64,000 bases of DNA from Bacilli bacterium. Lineage in GTDB: Bacteria; Bacillota_I; Bacilli_A; RF39; UBA660. Numbering within the stretch: position 1 is the stretch's first letter; the number at the start of each line of letters is the position of its first letter. The notes under the pieces were generated by a model that saw only the letters and a list, made by a program, of their open reading frames with translations, did no database searches and was not told the origin of the DNA. Positions 19,103-28,031 of the stretch are shown here, piece after piece. Made by a program: the position numbers and the translations under genes. Location: contig JAFWJL010000002.1 in assembly GCA_017511605.1 (NCBI GenBank), forward strand, positions 124,001 to 188,000, in the 5' to 3' direction.

Positions 19103-19131
19103 ATCATATCAAATAATAATATATCTGTCAA
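19103..19131 (-). promoter_or_regulatory. Strong promoter of rpsP-khpA
   Basis: TTGACA (19126-19131), 17-nt spacer, TATGAT (19103-19108) with an extended TGA. It matches the housekeeping consensus closely, as expected for a ribosomal gene. Confidence 0.8.
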
Positions 19132-19147
19132 CCTTTTTTTGTTAACA

Positions 19148-20560
19148 TCACTTTAACTTATATCCAAAATCAACTTTCTCATAATCACTATACTCTGTAT
19201 TCTCAATTATATTATATAAGATACTAATATCATCAGTTTTAATTATAGTATTATCATCAATAATACTATAATTATTAAACTCCATATTAGTATAATAAAC
19301 TTTATTATATTTAATTAAATATTGTGAATCAGTAATAGTATTATAATCATTACTAATTATATACACTACATTAATATTATTATTCTTTAGATTACTCTTA
19401 CCTATCCATGATGGAGAATAATTTATTTTAGATATAATAGACAATACTAAAAGTATTAAAACTATACTATATTTAATATATTTATTCTTAATAGATTTAT
19501 CTACTAAATAATAAATAATTAAAATAATGACCGGATATATTGAGTAAAAATATCTAGTAGATAATATAGGTATTATCTTTAATGTTAATAAGAAATATAA
19601 TAATGTACTACAAATTATAATATTCATATAAAAATTACTCTTCTTATCTTTTATTAATTTAATTATAAGAATAACTACTAATACAATTATTCCTATCATA
19701 ATACCATAAAAAATATCTTGATTTAATCTTTCATATATACTATTAAAATTATCTATAAAACTAGATCTAACTAAATTCTCAGTAGTTTCATTCCCCCTAT
19801 ATCCTTTAAATATATGCATATAGGCAAAAGGAAAAGTTATAAATCCTAATATAATAGGAATAAACATACTCTTACAATAATTAAATATTTTCTTTTTCTT
19901 AATTAACAAATATACTACATATATTGCACTTATAAAGAAAGCATATATTAAAAAGAAATAATGTGTCATAAAACCAAAATATGTACAAATACTTAATTTT
20001 ATTAAATCTCTTTTATTTTCTTTTTTACTTATCTTAATAAAATAATAAGTAAATGCTACACAAAAAGCTGTAAGTAACATATACATTCTTAAAAACATCG
20101 CAGTACTAATCATTCCTACACTTAATGTATAAAGTATACATGGAATAATACTATATTTTAATTCTAATTCTTCACCAAGTTTATATAAATATATACATAC
20201 TATTACATAACTAATTATATTTAATATTATTCCCGGTAATATACTAAATGTATTTAAAAAGAATATTGAAATTACATGAAATAATAAATAATAAAATGGT
20301 GGATGTACATCACTAGCCTGATTTTTATATATTGGAATTATACTAAGTATTTCATTATTATTTAATTCAAATACTTTTCTTATATCTTCACTACTATTCC
20401 ATTCATTTAATTTTATATTATCAACCATCATTCCCCTACTAGCATTAGATAATGTATATGAATATAATTCGTCTCCATCAAATACTTGTTTAGAGAAAGA
20501 TGTAATTATTATTAAAATAATACCTACTAATACTGTTATAAAAAATATAGCCTTCTTCAT
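19148..20560 (-). CDS. Polytopic membrane protein resembling lipid-linked-sugar glycosyltransferases
   Basis: 470 residues with about 10 hydrophobic segments. The first extracytoplasmic loop has SDVHPPFYYLLFH, like the acidic-loop signature of GT-C glycosyltransferases (ArnT/PMT-like, with D-x-HPP). Such enzymes transfer sugars from polyprenyl phosphate to protein, lipid or wall polymers outside the membrane. I chose the ATG at 20560 (GGTGAT upstream), nine codons inside the longest frame. It stands alone between cotE and rpsP. The family is inferred from topology and the HPP motif; the acceptor is unknown. Confidence 0.65.
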   Translation of the reverse strand: MKKAIFFITVLVGIILIIITSFSKQVFDGDELYSYTLSNASRGMMVDNIKLNEWNSSEDIRKVFELNNNEILSIIPIYKNQASDVHPPFYYLLFHVISIFFLNTFSILPGIILNIISYVIVCIYLYKLGEELELKYSIIPCILYTLSVGMISTAMFLRMYMLLTAFCVAFTYYFIKISKKENKRDLIKLSICTYFGFMTHYFFLIYAFFISAIYVVYLLIKKKKIFNYCKSMFIPIILGFITFPFAYMHIFKGYRGNETTENLVRSSFIDNFNSIYERLNQDIFYGIMIGIIVLVVILIIKLIKDKKSNFYMNIIICSTLLYFLLTLKIIPILSTRYFYSIYPVIILIIYYLVDKSIKNKYIKYSIVLILLVLSIISKINYSPSWIGKSNLKNNNINVVYIISNDYNTITDSQYLIKYNKVYYTNMEFNNYSIIDDNTIIKTDDISILYNIIENTEYSDYEKVDFGYKLK

Positions 20561-20592
20561 ATAATCACCAACTTTATTATAACACAATAAAA

Positions 20593-20625
20593 AAGATTAT
20601 ATAATTTCTTCATTTATATAATCTT
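20593..20625 (-). terminator. Terminator inside the end of cotE
   Basis: A 12-bp perfect stem (20593-20604 with 20614-20625) and 9-nt loop, followed by T on the minus strand. The last codons and stop of cotE lie within the hairpin. Confidence 0.75.
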
Positions 20626-21124
20626 CTTTAACATTATTATCAATTTCTTCTTCTACTTTTTCTTCCTCTACTATTTCATCCCAATTATCATCTTCTTCAT
20701 TAGTCTCTATTTTTACTTTAACATCTCCTACTAATTCAATACCTAATTCTTTTTCAATCACATATTTAATACTATTACCTTCTATTTCTACTTTCAACGG
20801 ATTAGGTTGTTTTAAACTTCTAACTATTATTTCTTCACCTTCTACATCATTTACACTTCTCATATGTACTACTTCATGATAAGTATTTGTTTCCTTAACT
20901 ACATCAGTCTTAGTATCATTATCATAAGAGTACCAAATATTAACATCATAACTTCCATCTATAACTATATTATTAGAATTTTTAATACCCTTAAAATTAT
21001 GATTAATAACCCAACAACCTAATACAGTAGAAGGATTACTTACTGTTACACTATGATTAGTAGTAAATAATTTTTTCCCTTTAGAAACAACTGCCTTAGT
21101 AACAATCTCTTTATAATTAGACAT
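20597..21124 (-). CDS. cotE: Outer spore coat morphogenetic protein CotE
   Basis: 175 residues. It aligns by eye with Bacillus CotE along its length: an N-terminus like MSxYxEIxTKAVVxKGxK, then CWVINHNF, IDGSYDVNIWYSYDNDTKT, KQPNPLKVEIEG and a strongly acidic C-terminal tail rich in Glu and Asp. CotE directs assembly of the outer coat around the forespore in the mother cell. The context also fits: Bacillus has miaB-ymcA-cotE, and here miaB and ricA lie just upstream, with one opposite-strand gene inserted. The start ATG has AGGAGGA. This is one of four loci in the window pointing to spore formation. Confidence 0.9.
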   Translation of the reverse strand: MSNYKEIVTKAVVSKGKKLFTTNHSVTVSNPSTVLGCWVINHNFKGIKNSNNIVIDGSYDVNIWYSYDNDTKTDVVKETNTYHEVVHMRSVNDVEGEEIIVRSLKQPNPLKVEIEGNSIKYVIEKELGIELVGDVKVKIETNEEDDNWDEIVEEEKVEEEIDNNVKEDYINEEII

Positions 21125-21196
21125 AATATCCTCCTAACATAATATATGTAAAAGCAAAATAAAAAGTACAAAAAATCTTTATCTAATAAAAAATAA

Positions 21197-21205
21197 TGTT
21201 ATAAT
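21197..21205 (+). promoter_or_regulatory. Extended -10 of the phospholipase-C-like gene
   Basis: TGTTATAAT lies 25 nt before the ATG at 21230 and just before AAGGAGGAG. The -35 is weak. Confidence 0.5.
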
Positions 21206-21229
21206 ATTTATAGAATAAGGAGGAGTTTT

Positions 21230-21853
21230 ATGGCATCAGTAATTATTCATTTAGCCATAGCTAAAGAACTAAAAGACAAATTAGATATTGATAATTATAA
21301 AGATTATTATTTAGGATCAATTGCTCCTGATATCGCAAAACAAATAGGATTAGATAGGAATATATCACACTTCTCAAATACTACAAGAAATGGAACTCCT
21401 AATATAGATTTATTTGTGAAAAGATATCCAACATTCAAATATAATTCATTTGATTTAGGATACTTTGTTCACTTATATACAGATAAAATATGGGATGAAA
21501 CATTCATACCTAAATTAACTACTAATAATATGATAAAACTTCTAGATGGTACTGAATTAAATGTAGATGAAGAAGAAATACTTAAACTAATATATTCAGA
21601 TTATACAAATTTAAATATTCAAGTTATAGAAGAATTCGATTTAGATTTATCAATGTTCTATGAAAACTTCAAAGAACCCGATACTCCAATAAGTGAAATA
21701 CCTGTTAATAAATTAGATATACTATTAAATAAAATGGGTATAATTATAGAAAATTCAAAAACAGAAAAAAACTATTCATTTGATATATATTCAATAAAAG
21801 AATTTGCCAAAGAAGCTACAAATAAAATATTAGAAGAAATAAAAAAATACTAG
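21230..21853 (+). CDS. Zinc-dependent phospholipase C-like protein
   Basis: 207 residues. The N-terminal half matches the prokaryotic zinc-dependent phospholipase C fold family: SVIIHLAIAKEL, LGSIAPDI, HFSNTTRNG and GYFVHLYTDKIWD provide the expected His/Asp ligands. There is no signal peptide, so unlike secreted phospholipases this one is probably cytoplasmic; many such members have no proven substrate. The gene is on the plus strand between ricA and cotE, breaking the usual miaB-ricA-cotE order. It has AAGGAGGAG and ends in a bidirectional terminator shared with ricA. Confidence 0.75.
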   Translation: MASVIIHLAIAKELKDKLDIDNYKDYYLGSIAPDIAKQIGLDRNISHFSNTTRNGTPNIDLFVKRYPTFKYNSFDLGYFVHLYTDKIWDETFIPKLTTNNMIKLLDGTELNVDEEEILKLIYSDYTNLNIQVIEEFDLDLSMFYENFKEPDTPISEIPVNKLDILLNKMGIIIENSKTEKNYSFDIYSIKEFAKEATNKILEEIKKY

Positions 21854-21869
21854 ATATCTAGTATTTTTT
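21842..21869. terminator. Bidirectional terminator between the phospholipase-like gene and ricA
   Basis: A 28-base perfect palindrome (14 bp each side) with A-run and T-run ends. It contains both convergent stop codons. Confidence 0.85.
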
Positions 21870-22187
21870 ATTTAATAATTTATCAAAATAATCATTTAAT
21901 TCATCTTTAACGTAATTAATATAATCATTAACCTTTTCAAGATTCTTAGTATATACATGATATATTGGTATGCAATTAAGTCTCTCTTCTAATTCATTTA
22001 ATTCCCTAAGTATATTAGAATCATTACTTCTAATATATTTTTTTTGTTTTAATTTAATTTCTTTTACTAAAGAATTAATTTCATCATTAGATTTCATTTT
22101 TTCTTTTAGTTCAATACATTTTTTATATTCTTTAGAATTTTTTATTGTATTAACTACTTCGTCTAAACTCTTATTTAACTTTTCCAT
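21858..22187 (-). CDS. ricA: YlbF/YmcA-family regulator RicA
   Basis: 109 residues, all helical, matching the YlbF/YmcA family. In Bacillus RicA (YmcA) works with RicF and RicT as a complex that stimulates Spo0A phosphorylation and RNase Y-dependent mRNA maturation, needed for sporulation, competence and biofilm. RNase Y is encoded at 59088. The 5-prime end overlaps miaB by 17 nt, as a coupled pair. No RicF or RicT gene is seen in this window. Confidence 0.85.
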   Translation of the reverse strand: MEKLNKSLDEVVNTIKNSKEYKKCIELKEKMKSNDEINSLVKEIKLKQKKYIRSNDSNILRELNELEERLNCIPIYHVYTKNLEKVNDYINYVKDELNDYFDKLLNKKY

Positions 22188-23583
22188 CTAAACTCCATGT
22201 TTTAGCATCAACTATTTCTACATCTACTAAGTCCCCAGAAGATAATTCTCTATCACTAGTAAAGTTTATTAACTTATTAGTCTCGCTATATCCATAATAC
22301 ATATCTTTCTTTTCTGATACACCCTCAACTAATACTTTTAATACTTTACCTACAAGTTTTTCATTATTCTCTAAGAAATATTTATTAACTACTTCATTTA
22401 ATCTTTGAAGTCTCTCCTCTTTTTCAGATAATGGAGTATCATCCTTTAACTTTTCTGCAGGTGTTCCTACTCTAGCAGAGAATATGAACGTAAATGCATT
22501 ATCATACTTACATTCTTCTACTAAACTCATAGTCTCAAGGAAATCCTCTTCTGTTTCTCCAGGAAATCCTACAATAATATCAGTACTAATAGCTACACCA
22601 GGTACTGTATCTTTAATCTTATGGAATAATTCTAAATAACTTTCTCTAGTATAACGTCTACCCATAAGTTTTAATATTTTAGAAGATCCACTTTGTACTG
22701 GTAAATGAACACTAGGCATAATGTTTTTATACTTTCCAATAACTTCTATCATTTTATCTGTGAAATCCCATGGATGGCTTGTCATAAATCTAACTCTAGG
22801 TATATCTTTAAGAGCTATCTCTTCAAGTAAATCACCTAGATTATAATCTTCATATAAATCTTTACCATAGGCATTAACATTTTGTCCTAATAAAGTTATT
22901 TCTTTATAACCATCTTTTATTAATTCATCTACTTCAGCTAATATATCTTCTTTAGCTCTGCTTCTTTCTCTTCCCCTAGTATAAGGTACTACACAATAAG
23001 TACAAAATTTATCACAACCATAAATTATATTAACATAAGCTTTATAATTATTAGTTCTAACTACAGGTAATCCTTCATATAGATCACCTTCTCTTGAATA
23101 TACTTCTATTTGTTGTTTATTTGATTCTATAGATTTATCTATTATTTTAGGTAATTCATTTAAGTTATGTGTTCCACATACAAAATTAACAAATTTATAA
23201 TCTCTAAGTATTTCTTCAACTACACTAGCTTCTTGTGCCATACATCCAGTTAAACCAATTATTAGATCTTTCTTTTCTAGTTTTAAATGTTTTAATCTTC
23301 CTAACATACCAAATGCTTTATTATGAGCATTTTCTCTAATACTACAAGTATTTAATAAAACTAAATCTGCATCTAAATAATTATCTACTCTTTCAAATCC
23401 TAACTTTTCAAGTAAAGCAGCTATATTTTCACTATCATGTTCATTCATCTGACAACCATAAGTTTTAATAAAATACTTTTTGCCACTATATTTACCTAAA
23501 ACAGATTCATCTAAAGAAAACTCTAATCTTTTATATTCTCTCTTATCTCTAGTTCTAGCTTCATTATAATCAGGTATACGCAT
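22171..23583 (-). CDS. miaB: tRNA-2-methylthio-N6-dimethylallyladenosine synthase
   Basis: 470 residues. A radical SAM methylthiotransferase modifying A37 of tRNAs. The N-terminal cluster Cys are in YGCQMNEHDSE, NTCSIREN and GCMAQE; the radical SAM motif is CDKFCTYC. A C-terminal TRAM domain follows (about 405-468). The start is the ATG at 23583 after GGAGGGA; an upstream in-frame ATG adds 12 residues. It forms an operon with ricA. Confidence 0.96.
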   Translation of the reverse strand: MRIPDYNEARTRDKREYKRLEFSLDESVLGKYSGKKYFIKTYGCQMNEHDSENIAALLEKLGFERVDNYLDADLVLLNTCSIRENAHNKAFGMLGRLKHLKLEKKDLIIGLTGCMAQEASVVEEILRDYKFVNFVCGTHNLNELPKIIDKSIESNKQQIEVYSREGDLYEGLPVVRTNNYKAYVNIIYGCDKFCTYCVVPYTRGRERSRAKEDILAEVDELIKDGYKEITLLGQNVNAYGKDLYEDYNLGDLLEEIALKDIPRVRFMTSHPWDFTDKMIEVIGKYKNIMPSVHLPVQSGSSKILKLMGRRYTRESYLELFHKIKDTVPGVAISTDIIVGFPGETEEDFLETMSLVEECKYDNAFTFIFSARVGTPAEKLKDDTPLSEKEERLQRLNEVVNKYFLENNEKLVGKVLKVLVEGVSEKKDMYYGYSETNKLINFTSDRELSSGDLVDVEIVDAKTWSLDGKVK

Positions 23584-23645
23584 AGTATCCCTCCATTTCA
23601 TTCTCATATATTTTAACAAATAATAAAAAATAATACAATAAAAAA

Positions 23646-23659
23646 AGAGCCTAAGCTCT
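23646..23659 (-). terminator. Terminator of the ankyrin-like gene
   Basis: A 5-bp GC-containing stem (23646-23650 with 23655-23659) with a 4-nt loop and seven T on the minus strand; it overlaps the stop codon at 23658. Confidence 0.65.
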
Positions 23660-24326
23660 ATGCAAAATTACTAATAATAGCTTCCATTGTATAATTTCTA
23701 TTATTCATAATATCTATTTTTATTTTTTCAAGATTCTCTACTATACAATTAATTAAATCTCTCATAACATCACTTAAATCTTTTTTCTCTAAGCTTTCTA
23801 CTATTATTTCAAGATTATTAATCTTAGAATATTTACCATAATATTTATTATTTATGCTAGCAGTAAATAAATTCATAAATGATGAAAAATCTATTTCATT
23901 AAATCTTTTATCTTCTAATAATTTAAAAGCTGTACATAAATAATTATTATTAAGAGCTATATCCATAGCTGTTTCATGGCGTTTATTTTTTAAATTAGGA
24001 ATATAATTACTTTTCTTAGTTAATTCTTCTACTACTTTAACTGCCATTGGTGAATTATCCATAGCCAGAATATGACCGAAAGTATTACCTTCATCATTTT
24101 GATTATTAACATTCCAATTTTTCTTTTTCATTAATTGAATAACATATTCATATTGTCTAGCCTTTAATAATTTAGTAACTACATCATTTCCAACAGAATC
24201 AACTGTATTTATATTTACAATATTTTTATTAACTAAATCAAAAGCCAATTCATAATTACCTCTTCTAATATAAGTAAATATCAGGGTCGGGTCCTCTTTA
24301 CTCTTTTCGTATACTTCATTATTCAT
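23658..24326 (-). CDS. Ankyrin-repeat-like protein
   Basis: 222 residues. Repeats of about 33 residues, each with two helices and an asparagine-rich turn: NINTVDSVGNDVVTKLL, WNVNNQNDEGNTFGHILA, NYIPNLKNKRHETAMDIAL. The pattern G-N/H-x-x-x/A-x-x-L/A resembles ankyrin repeats. No signal peptide or membrane span. Ankyrin proteins mediate protein contacts; the partner is unknown. It is monocistronic with a strong promoter. Confidence 0.7.
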   Translation of the reverse strand: MNNEVYEKSKEDPTLIFTYIRRGNYELAFDLVNKNIVNINTVDSVGNDVVTKLLKARQYEYVIQLMKKKNWNVNNQNDEGNTFGHILAMDNSPMAVKVVEELTKKSNYIPNLKNKRHETAMDIALNNNYLCTAFKLLEDKRFNEIDFSSFMNLFTASINNKYYGKYSKINNLEIIVESLEKKDLSDVMRDLINCIVENLEKIKIDIMNNRNYTMEAIISNFA

Positions 24327-24358
24327 AAATTACACCTCTTTACACGGGACAATTCACT

Positions 24359-24386
24359 ATTCTACCATAAAAAAAATATCTGTCAA
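24359..24386 (-). promoter_or_regulatory. Promoter of the ankyrin-like gene
   Basis: TTGACA (24381-24386), 16-nt spacer, TAGAAT (24359-24364) with TGG extension. The -35 lies inside the 3-prime arm and loop edge of the hairpin at 24376-24406. Confidence 0.7.
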
Positions 24387-24406
24387 ATTACCGATTTAAC
24401 AGATAT
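24376..24406 (-). terminator. Hairpin with T-run overlapping a promoter
   Basis: An 8-bp stem (24376-24383 with 24399-24406), 15-nt loop and a run of T on the minus strand. The gene upstream already has its own terminator at 24515, so this is either a second terminator or a regulatory element of the promoter at 24359. The 105 bases between the two hairpins hold no convincing gene. Confidence 0.5.
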
Positions 24407-24514
24407 AAAAAATACTTATCACTCGAAATTTGTTGAAAAATAAAGAAAAAATAAGAAAGTCAATATTAAAACAAAATAGGTATTTCAACTAGTAATAAAT
24501 AAATTGTATAAAGA

Positions 24515-24540
24515 AAAAAGAACTTTTAAAAGTTCTTTTT
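24515..24540 (-). terminator. Terminator of the SPFH-protein gene
   Basis: A 26-base perfect palindrome (13 bp each side) with A and T ends, 8 bases beyond the stop codon. Confidence 0.85.
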
Positions 24541-24548
24541 ATTTATTA

Positions 24549-25631
24549 TTATTCTCCTGCTTTAGTTCCACATTTAGAACAGAATGGTCCAGTAAGTGGT
24601 GCTCCACATTTAGAGCAATATCCATTTGCAGCAGCAGCTTGATTATTTCCATCTTGGAATGCACCCATAGCAGCTCCACCTAAAACTCCACCTGATGCCA
24701 TATTCATCATACCAACACCGAATAAACCATTTGCAGCTCCATTAGGATTGTTTGCAGCGTCAACAACAGCTGTTCCATAAGAACCAACAAGTTTTCCACG
24801 TTGCATTGCAGTATTTCCAGCAAGTTCGTAATCATCAATTTTCTTATTAGATTCATCATCTAATGTTACTGATTCAACAACGAAACCTTTGATACTCATA
24901 CCACGATCTTTAATTTGTTGATCGAATGTTTTTTCATCCATCATTGCTTTGATTTCATCAGTAGCACTAGGTAATTCAAGTACTGGAGTTTTATGTTCAC
25001 TATTTCCTAATTCATTTAATACATTTTGGAATACTCCAATAACTTCACTTCTCATTTGTTCAGTAATATCATCTTTTGTATATACATCAGCTGTACCAGC
25101 AATCTTACTCATGAATATAGCAGGATCACTAATAGTGAATGTATATTTACCAAAACATTTAACTTCTACTCTTAATGGAGTAATACTTCCAGTCATTTGA
25201 TTTGGAATTGGATGTGACCAATCTTGGAATGGAATTGGTGCAGGTGTTCCAAACTTATTATCAATGATTTCTTTAGCATTGATATAGAATACAGCTTGTT
25301 CCTTACTAACTCCACCATTGTATACGAAACGAGTCCACATTTCTTTAAATACTTCACCAAATTGTCCAGCAAAGAAAGTTGGTGAACTTGATTGATCAAA
25401 TGTATAAATTCCTTCCTCAGCAGTAGCATCTAAAATTTGTCCACTTTGGAATATTACAGCAATTTGTCCAGGTGCAACTTGAATTGCACTATCTTTTGAA
25501 ATAATACCATTTGGAGTAGTTACCTTCTTCATTAAAATATTATTTCCTAGATCATCACATTTAATATAATCTTTCCATTGATCGTGTAGAGTACTTTTTA
25601 CAGAATCTACAGCAGCTTTAATTAATCCCAT
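24549..25631 (-). CDS. SPFH-domain protein with C-terminal zinc ribbon
   Basis: 360 residues. The N-terminal two thirds resemble the YdjI-like SPFH branch (VAPGQIAVIFQSGQILD, GEVFKEMWTRFVYNGG, a helical region near 210-275). A Gly/Ala/Asn/Met-rich linker (about 275-335) leads to a double-CxxC zinc ribbon (YCSKCGAPLTGPFCSKCGTK). In Bacillus, YdjI-type proteins help recruit membrane stress proteins at bacterial membranes. No membrane span is seen, so attachment would be through the SPFH domain or partners. The next gene upstream encodes a membrane-anchored Tim44-like protein with its own ribbon and may be a partner. Confidence 0.8.
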   Translation of the reverse strand: MGLIKAAVDSVKSTLHDQWKDYIKCDDLGNNILMKKVTTPNGIISKDSAIQVAPGQIAVIFQSGQILDATAEEGIYTFDQSSSPTFFAGQFGEVFKEMWTRFVYNGGVSKEQAVFYINAKEIIDNKFGTPAPIPFQDWSHPIPNQMTGSITPLRVEVKCFGKYTFTISDPAIFMSKIAGTADVYTKDDITEQMRSEVIGVFQNVLNELGNSEHKTPVLELPSATDEIKAMMDEKTFDQQIKDRGMSIKGFVVESVTLDDESNKKIDDYELAGNTAMQRGKLVGSYGTAVVDAANNPNGAANGLFGVGMMNMASGGVLGGAAMGAFQDGNNQAAAANGYCSKCGAPLTGPFCSKCGTKAGE

Positions 25632-25700
25632 AATACATCTCCTATCTAAAATTAATTTATACTTATATTATACAATATATTACAATTTTTGTATATATTT

Positions 25701-26417
25701 TTAATACCTTTTAATATCATTACATGCAAATACTCTGCCAAGTACTAACACAACAGCAGTACCACAATAACTACATTTATGATTGCCTAAATTAGTAATA
25801 GGACTATTACAATTAGGACAATGTATATCAATAACATTTTGTTTATCAGAAAGTTCTGCTTCATCTAAAACATAAATAAATTCAACTTTTGCTCTATCTT
25901 GTACTTTCTTTTCTTTGCCATCTACTCTTAAAACATATTCATAAGCAGAAGCAAAAAATATACTTGCAGTTTTTCCATCTTTTTTATAATTAGAAAGTAC
26001 TGTGTTATGAATTTTAAAATCTTCAAACTTAACATTCTTACCTTCATACTCACTAATCATCTTATCAACAAAGCTTTGAATTTTACCTTTTAACTTACTA
26101 CTATCATTCTTTTCTACACAACTATAGCAGTCTAATATAACTTGTTCAGCTTGACGTTTAATTTCACTTATATTTATACCTGGAAAATCTTCTTTAATCT
26201 GGCTCAAATAGATTCTATCCATACTAGCTAAACTTTTAGGCTCTACTTCATCTTGTAATCTTGCTTCACGTATAATATCTCCTATATTTTGTCCTTGATA
26301 ACCAGCGTCATCTAAAATTCTTCTCAATTTAATTTTAAAATACAAGAATACACTTACTGCAGCAATAACCCCAACAAGTAAAACAATTCCCCCTATTAAC
26401 ATTAATAATCCAAACAT
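25701..26417 (-). CDS. Membrane-anchored Tim44-like protein with zinc ribbon
   Basis: 238 residues. One N-terminal span (GLLMLIGGIVLLVGVIAAVSVFLYF). The middle (about 70-190) resembles the Tim44/TIM44-like domain (an alpha+beta NTF2-like fold), and the C-terminus has CPNC-x10-CSYC, a zinc ribbon. It lies 8 nt after the serS stop and upstream of the SPFH gene, so it can be cotranscribed with serS. The function is unknown; zinc-ribbon and Tim44 pairing suggests membrane protein handling. Confidence 0.6.
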   Translation of the reverse strand: MFGLLMLIGGIVLLVGVIAAVSVFLYFKIKLRRILDDAGYQGQNIGDIIREARLQDEVEPKSLASMDRIYLSQIKEDFPGINISEIKRQAEQVILDCYSCVEKNDSSKLKGKIQSFVDKMISEYEGKNVKFEDFKIHNTVLSNYKKDGKTASIFFASAYEYVLRVDGKEKKVQDRAKVEFIYVLDEAELSDKQNVIDIHCPNCNSPITNLGNHKCSYCGTAVVLVLGRVFACNDIKRY

Positions 26418-26425
26418 TTTAACCT

Positions 26426-27712
26426 CTATTTCTTAGGCACAATTCTTTCTTTTCCACCCATATATGGTTGAAGTGCTTTTGGTATCTTAATAGATCCATC
26501 TTCTTGATAATTATTTTCAATTAATGCAATCAATCCACGAGGAGTAGCAACAACTGTATTATTTAATGTATGTAAAAAGTAAGTACCATTTTCTCCTTTA
26601 GCGCGAATACCTAAACGTCTTGCTTGAGCATCACCTAATGTACTACAACTTCCTACTTCAAAATATTTTTGTTGACGAGGGCTCCAAGCCTCTATATCAC
26701 ATGATTTAACCTTTAAATCAGCTAAATCACCACTACAACATTCTAATTGTCTTACTGGTATATCAAAATTTCTAAATAAATCTACAGTAAGTTTCCACAT
26801 TTTTTCATACCATTCCATAGATTGTTCTGGCTCACATATAACTATCATCTCTTGTTTTTCAAATTGATGAACTCTATATAAACCTCTTTCTTCTAATCCA
26901 TGGCTTCCTCCTTCTTTTCTAAAACAAGGAGAATAACTTGTCATATTAATTGGCAATTCATTCTTTTGAATTATTTGATCTTTAAATTTACCAATCATAG
27001 AGTGTTCACTAGTACCAATTAAGTATAAGTCTTCACCTTCAATTTTATACATCATTGCTTCCATTTCAGGGAAACTCATAACTCCTGTTACTACATCACT
27101 ATGAATCATAAATGGTGGAATTGCATAAGTAAATCCAGCATCTATCATAAAGTCTCTTGCATAAGCAATCATTGCCTCATGTAAACGAGCTATATCACCT
27201 AATAAATAATAGAATCCTTGACCACTAGTTCTTCCTGCAGCATCTTTATCCATACCACCAACTCTTTCAATAATATCAGCGTGATATGGAATTTCATAAC
27301 TAGGTACTACTGGTTCCCCAAATCTTTGTACTTCAACATTTTCAGTGTCATCACGTCCAATAGGAACACTTGCATCTATTATTTGTGGAATAACCATCAT
27401 CTTATCTTTTATTTCACTAGAAAGTTTTGCTTGTTCTTCTTCTAAAGCTTTAATTTCTTCTCCGTAGTTAGCAACTTTCTTCTTCACTTCGTCAGCTTCA
27501 TCTCTTAATCCTTGTTGCATTAATTTACCAATTTCTCCACTAACTCTATTTTTCTCAGCCTTAAGGTTATCTGCTTTTACTTGTACTTCACGTACTTTTT
27601 TATCTAATTCATATACCTCATCTACTAAAGGTAATTTTTCATCTTGAAATTTCTTTTTAATATTTTCTTTTACTAAATCTCTATTTTCTCTTATTAATTT
27701 TATATCTATCAT
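26426..27712 (-). CDS. serS: Seryl-tRNA synthetase
   Basis: 428 residues, full length. It charges tRNA-Ser. An N-terminal antiparallel coiled coil (about 30-105) is followed by a class II core with GTSEHSMIG, motif 2 (FRKEGGSHGLEERGLYRVHQF) split over its loop, and motif 3 (NNTVVATPRGLIALIEN). It follows a small DUF1653 gene under a T-box leader. Confidence 0.97.
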   Translation of the reverse strand: MIDIKLIRENRDLVKENIKKKFQDEKLPLVDEVYELDKKVREVQVKADNLKAEKNRVSGEIGKLMQQGLRDEADEVKKKVANYGEEIKALEEEQAKLSSEIKDKMMVIPQIIDASVPIGRDDTENVEVQRFGEPVVPSYEIPYHADIIERVGGMDKDAAGRTSGQGFYYLLGDIARLHEAMIAYARDFMIDAGFTYAIPPFMIHSDVVTGVMSFPEMEAMMYKIEGEDLYLIGTSEHSMIGKFKDQIIQKNELPINMTSYSPCFRKEGGSHGLEERGLYRVHQFEKQEMIVICEPEQSMEWYEKMWKLTVDLFRNFDIPVRQLECCSGDLADLKVKSCDIEAWSPRQQKYFEVGSCSTLGDAQARRLGIRAKGENGTYFLHTLNNTVVATPRGLIALIENNYQEDGSIKIPKALQPYMGGKERIVPKK

Positions 27713-27723
27713 AACTATCTCTC

Positions 27724-27969
27724 CTATTTATTTAATGATTCTATTTCAGTTTCTTCAAATCTATATTTTTGTTTAACATTAGGATATTTTTCATGATCAA
27801 CTTCCGAGTTAAACATATCATATGGTCTTGCATATAATCCACATTCACCATATAAAGCTCTATATATAACAAGTTTTTCTCTAGTTTCAGAATGAGTTGC
27901 TATATCAACAACTAAATATAAATCTCCTTTAAAATGTTTATAAATTGTATTTGTTTTTATTTCTCTCAT
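27724..27969 (-). CDS. DUF1653-family small protein
   Basis: 81 residues, a compact beta-rich protein of the DUF1653 family ([36 protein letters not shown]). The biochemical role is not known. It is the first gene after the T-box leader and lies 11 nt before serS, so its expression should rise when uncharged tRNA accumulates. Confidence 0.85.
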   Translation of the reverse strand: MREIKTNTIYKHFKGDLYLVVDIATHSETREKLVIYRALYGECGLYARPYDMFNSEVDHEKYPNVKQKYRFEETEIESLNK

Positions 27970-27986
27970 AATTTCCTCCTATAAAC

Positions 27987-28031
27987 AAAAAAAAGAATAG
28001 TACAAGGAGTGCATATGCACGGTACCATCCT
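27987..28031 (-). terminator. T-box-controlled intrinsic terminator
   Basis: On the minus strand GGATGGTAC pairs with GTACTATTC (9 bp with two G-U), enclosing the palindrome GTGCATATGCAC, and eight T follow. The stem uses the T-box bases, so the antiterminator and the terminator exclude each other. Confidence 0.8.

Noticed and set aside
21140..21167. Sigma-K-like promoter (CATATATTA with AC 17 bases upstream) ahead of cotE
   Set aside because: Transcription would begin inside the AGGAGGA ribosome-binding site, so the spacing does not allow translation. Treated as a chance match in AT-rich DNA.
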